NCBI GenBank assembly: GCA_947179155.2
Contig: OX359266.1
Location: forward strand, 49,163,039 to 49,227,038
From: Hedera helix
Taxonomy: Eukaryota; Streptophyta; Magnoliopsida; Apiales; Araliaceae
Direction of reading: 5' to 3'
DNA length: 64,000 bases
Shown here piece by piece: positions 59,901 through 64,000 of this stretch; the stretch's first letter is position 1; every line of letters starts with the position of its first letter. The notes beneath the pieces are model-generated. The model ran no database searches and was not told where the DNA came from. It was given only the letters and a program-made list of their open reading frames with translations. The position numbers were made by a program, and so were the translations under genes.

Positions 59901-62900
59901 AAATTGATATACTACTTACCTCTGTTGATGTATTTATATTCTTACATGATTTGGTGAGAGCATCAACTTGTCTGTATTGAAAAATACATTAGAAAAGTTG
60001 CTACATGTAGTCTATACCATGCAATTAAAGAATCTCTTCCATTGGTTTGCTGAGGGTTCTAAATAATTCTCAAATGAAATAAGTAACACGAAGAATTTGA
60101 TGTTGTCACAAGGTTCCTTAGTGTCGGTTCTCTTTTTATTGGCGCTTGATATAATTAATAAAATTTGTGATTTTTACCGCACTGATTCATATTCTTCTAA
60201 TCAAACTGTTTTACTCTTATAGAAATATTTGTTTTCTGTTGAATATCTTCATGGCACTCCATATGGTTGGTTGAATTTTTGAATGATAATGGTTAGGAAT
60301 TCTGCCCAAGGGAAGGAAGAAATGGCAGAGGTTCTAGGAATAGCCTCAAGTGTGCCAGTTAAAGGGCGAGATCTTACTTTCTATGTTTACATTTTAATGG
60401 AGGAGGATATATTATTTAAAATTATGTATTTATGAAATAATATTAAAAAAAAAAAAAGGAAAAGAAAAGGAAACTGCATAGTTGATTGGCTATTTCTCAA
60501 GCTTTGGTTGATTGGACATTTCTTTATATATATATGAATAGTTTTTGATTGATTTTCCCAACACATTTTTAATATATAAGAGTTTGATGTTAGGTTTTCC
60601 TGTGTAAGAGATTATTTAAACCTAGTGTGCTCTGTCATGAGTTGGTTGTAGCATTGTAGTGAGACTAAGGAATTTCTTAATTTCGAAATAGTTTGTTGCA
60701 TTGTGTCTCTTAAATTATGTAAACAGGCTCTACCTTATTTTTATCTGTTCACTCCTGTTTTCTTTTTTTCCACAACAGTGTTTTGGTTCATAGTGGCGGG
60801 GTGCATGGAGGACATTATTATGCGTTTATCAGGCCAACCCTCTCTGATCAATGGTAAGCAGAAATTATATGCCTAACTGATATGAAAATCTCAACTTTGA
60901 ATTGTTTGTATTCTTAGAATGCTAAAACATAAGATGTCATATTAATTGGTCGCTGCAAGGACTATTGCAAGTGTTGTGCATGATCAGGCTTGTGCTTGCA
61001 TGTGCGTAGTTGTTTTGATATCGGAAATTTCCCTGTACTTTGAATCTCTGTGGTTTAGTAGCATTCTGGTTACTGTGATTCGTCATCTCTTTTAGGTTCA
61101 AGTTTGATGATGAACGGGTTACGAAAGAAGATATGAAGAGAGCCTTGGAGGAGCAATATGGTGGTGAGGAAGAGGTATTGCCGCGTATCTTTTCAGAGTT
61201 TGATTTTTTTCCTCACTTTTATGTATTCTGGTTTTCTCACCCTTGCCGTTGTCAAGCAGTTGCCCCAGACCAATCCTGGTTTCAATAATGCGCCATTTAA
61301 ATTTACAAAGTACTCAAATGCGTACATGCTTGTTTATATACGTGAAAGTGACAAGGAGAAGATAATTTGTGATGTGGACGAGAAAGACATTGCAGAACAC
61401 CTCAGGGTGACATTCGTGCTTAAATATGAATATATTTTGTTGTCTCGGTTTTCTTTGTTACAAAGTACAAGGGTTTGGTTTACATGTTAAATGATCTTAT
61501 TCCAGATAAGGTTGAAGAAAGAACAAGAAGAGAAGGAAGATAAACGAAGATATAAAGCACAAGCACACCTTTATACTATTATCAAGGTGATGATGTTTTA
61601 ACTGTTTTTTTTGTGTAATATTATGTTAGTGGATCCTATCTATGCTTTTGTTGAACTCATTACTGAATCATCGAGAAACATCTAGGTTACTCGTGATGAG
61701 GACCTATTGGAACAGATTGGAAAGGATATCTATTTTGATCTTGTTGATCATGATAAAGTTCGCAGTTTCCGTATTCAAAAGCAGATGCCTTTTGTCCTAT
61801 TCAAGGTTTTTTTTTCTTTTCCACGTTGTATCTGTTAGTCTGCTATATGCTTTAATCAAGTTAACATATTCTAAACTGAATTTTAAGTATTAGAAGGCGA
61901 GTGCTGGTATATTACAGTTTCCTTTTTAATTTTTTTCCGCGTGGTTTTTTTTTGGGGTGGGGTAGAGTTTAATTTATGTGAACACAATGCAAACCAAAAT
62001 TAAAATTGTTGTTTTTTATTTTTCTTTTCTCCTGTTGCCTCTTAGATTTTCTGTTGGGGCTTCGGAGACTGGGTGAGGTAGTGCAGGGGCTACATCGGGG
62101 TTTCAGCTGAAATCCAACTTGCTTGATTAGGTTTTCATTTCAGGTTTAGTAAGCTGCTGGATACATAGTTTGTTTTACCAGCTATTCTTCAGTGAATGGT
62201 AGTTAGTAATTGCAACATCTGCTGAATGAAGGGTGGGATTGTTTCACCGGGGGTCATATTTCTGGTCAGGTTATGTTTTGGGGCCATAAAATGTTTGCTA
62301 CTTTATTCTGTGTACAGCCTTGTTAGAGATTGTACAGTGCTTCCTTTTGGATTATAGTCCTAGCAAAATGATGTCAAGTTGGGCAGGCCGTAAATATCTA
62401 CGACTATAGATTTATTTGTTGAGAGTAAGGTGTCCTTTTGAGAATTTTTGTGAAGCTTCTGAAGGCTGAACTTTTAAATTTATACATGTACATTTATATT
62501 TTTGTCCCACAAGGATGACAAAAAAGTCTTTTTTATGGCATCCTTTTAAATACTTTGTGCCTTTCAAGTTTTATTTTCCCTTTCCTTTTTTCTTGTCTTC
62601 CCCCCCCCCCCCCCCCCCCCCCCCAAAATTCTCCCCCCACACCTTCTTTTTCCACTTGCTTCTGCAACCTCTGTTGTCACCTTGTATTATGCAATTAGCA
62701 ATCTCATGTGTCTTTCACTTATAATTCAATTAAGTTATACTCTCCTTCTTTAATTAATTTTTATTTTATGAAAAGCACTAGATTTTCATGCTACCTTTTG
62801 ATTGGAGTAAATAAAAGTGTCGTTGTTGTCATATCTCTGAGCTTCATGGAAGTGGAAAGCTGACATTGGCTTTTAACTTCTGATGTTTTGTATGATTTAA

Positions 62901-63909
62901 TTCTATACATATATTCGGATCGATGTGATTTGTAGTCTCTATATTTGATCACTTTGTGTTCTGTCTGTGAGTGTCCTTTACCTTAAATTTTTGGTCACTT
63001 GTAGAACACTAAATGTAGTTCATATGCAGGAGGAGGTTGCCAAAGAATTTGGTATACCAGTTCCGTTTCAGCGTTTCTGGATTTGGGCAAAGAGGCAAAA
63101 TCAGACTTATCGCCCCAATCGACCTTTGACACCACAGGAGGAAGCACAATCGGTACATAATAAGCATTTGCTTGTGCTATTATTTTTGCGTAACTTGGTT
63201 TCATGGCATGCTTGGGCTACAAGTTGTTCTCAAATTTTATAGTAGAAAAAAATTGTTTGCCATTGACAAACATATAATTGAATCTCTTCATATGGTGTTC
63301 AATCTTCTAAATTGTTTGTTACAAAAAAACCTATGATGAAAGCTCCAAATAGTAGGGTCTTTTTCATTTGTGTTATTCACAAGGATCACCAGGACCCTGT
63401 CCTCCCTCCCCCCCCCCCCCCCCCCCCCCCCCCCAACCCCAAAATAGGCAGTAGCTAAAATTCTCATCTTGTTTTTATTTCCCTGTTGTTTCTTGCTTCT
63501 TTTCCCCCACCTTTGCTTTCTCTTCTCATCTGTAGTCGACACGTAATACTAGGTTCTTTTTGTTTAATTGATGGAACTGTGGGACATGTGTTCACCAAAA
63601 GTATCAGTCTTGGTTTCGTTATATCTGCATTTGCTGCTTGTTAATTCTTCCTGGAATCAGCCATCTGTGCTGTTTTCATAGTACATCTCACTTTTGGGGG
63701 GTTTGTCATCTCAGTTTTTTTACTAAACTGCAAACTCAAGCTTTGACATGATCTGCGTTAAGTACAGGTAGCACATACGAGCCATAAAAAAATACACTAT
63801 TTTAGCTAATGAGTTATATTTGCAAATGCAGGTCGGACAGTTGAGGGAGGTTTCTAATAAGACACACAATGCAGAGCTAAAGTTGTTCTTGGAAATCGAG
63901 CCTGGTCTG
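53948..63909 (+). CDS. UBP12: Ubiquitin-specific protease, UBP12/UBP13 type (3' part beyond window)
   Basis: Seventeen coding exons, all GT-AG and in phase, give the first 681 codons: 53948-53977, 54298-54379, 54521-54671, 54769-54926, 57389-57654, 57743-57961, 58042-58150, 58242-58357, 58931-59029, 59786-59895, 60779-60853, 61096-61174, 61260-61406, 61506-61586, 61686-61805, 63030-63152, 63832-63909. The Arabidopsis proteins have about 1,116 aa, so some 435 residues lie to the right. Order: acidic N terminus MTMMTHQPLDQDDEEM, MATH domain about 60-185 (FTWMIENFSRLNTKK), USP catalytic domain about 200-525 with Cys box GLKNQGATCYMNSLLQTLY (C212) and His box GGVHGGHYYAFIRP (H459), then the start of the HAUSP-type ubiquitin-like region (QRFWIWAKRQNQTYRPNRP). 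Family role: removes ubiquitin from regulators of flowering, clock, jasmonate and immune signalling. UBP12 and UBP13 cannot be separated from this part. Intron 4 is unusually long (2462 bp). Confidence 0.95.
59530..59652. mobile_element. Small Stowaway-like MITE in UBP12 intron 9
   Basis: Left end CTCCCTCTGGCCCAAATTGA after TA; right end in reverse CCTCCGTTTGACTTC, followed by TA. 123 bp. Confidence 0.6.
62600..62624. repeat. C25 homopolymer in UBP12 intron 15
   Basis: Twenty-five consecutive C, followed shortly by another C-rich block. Confidence 0.9.
63408..63434. repeat. C27 homopolymer in UBP12 intron 16
   Basis: Twenty-seven consecutive C preceded by CCTCCCT and followed by AACCCC. On the opposite strand this produces the poly-Gly run of a spurious frame. 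Confidence 0.9.
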
Positions 63910-64000
63910 GTAATGTTCCTTACCAATTTTTGCAACCTAGTACATTATTGATTGACCTTTGTATAGGACAGGCTTTTGGTAATCTTGTTTTCATTTACTC

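Overview
This window is nuclear DNA of a flowering plant, almost certainly a eudicot. The evidence is AT-rich intergenic DNA, GT-AG introns, six recognisable plant genes, and abundant plant-type transposon relics: Stowaway-like MITEs, TTA/TAA-flanked elements, a solo LTR with a TATA box, and Mutator-like elements. I cannot name the species from sequence alone.

Layout. (1) 12-1559, minus: P-class pentatricopeptide repeat (PPR) protein. (2) 1560-15444: intergenic, with a MITE cluster, two hairpin elements, a nested CACTA-like/Mutator-like pair, a LINE fragment and many (AT)n/(CT)n tracts. (3) 15445-18618, plus: intronless MCTP16-type protein with four C2 domains and a C-terminal membrane region. 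(4) 18619-30336: repeat-rich intergenic DNA. It holds a 2.6-kb solo LTR that split one copy of a duplicated segment, degraded retroelement-like sequence carrying a MITE, and a 1.9-kb Mutator-like element loaded with an inverted minisatellite and a purine-rich tract. (5) 30337-36886, plus: SYP132-type Qa-SNARE, 13 coding exons, 305 aa. (6) 37548-41048, minus: exostosin/GT47 glycosyltransferase, 3 coding exons, 453 aa, convergent with the SNARE gene. (7) 41049-48087: intergenic, with two PIF/Harbinger-like elements, an 8-bp-TSD MITE and a C19 tract. (8) 48088-49626, plus: mitochondrial-type ribosomal protein S17, 2 coding exons, 104 aa. (9) 49627-53947: AT-rich intergenic. (10) 53948 to beyond the right edge, plus: UBP12/UBP13-type deubiquitinase, 17 coding exons visible (681 codons).

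The genes are independent housekeeping or trafficking loci and do not form a cluster. The SNARE, the Golgi-type glycosyltransferase and the MCTP all act in or next to the endomembrane system, but nothing in the sequence links them functionally. Exons were built by hand from splice consensus, reading-frame continuity and remembered family sequence, so every junction agrees in phase.

I found no sign of an undescribed multi-gene system. The most unusual structures are transposon-borne: the minisatellite-carrying Mutator-like element at 27358-29285, the solo LTR splitting a duplicated segment, and several elements with clear target-site duplications.
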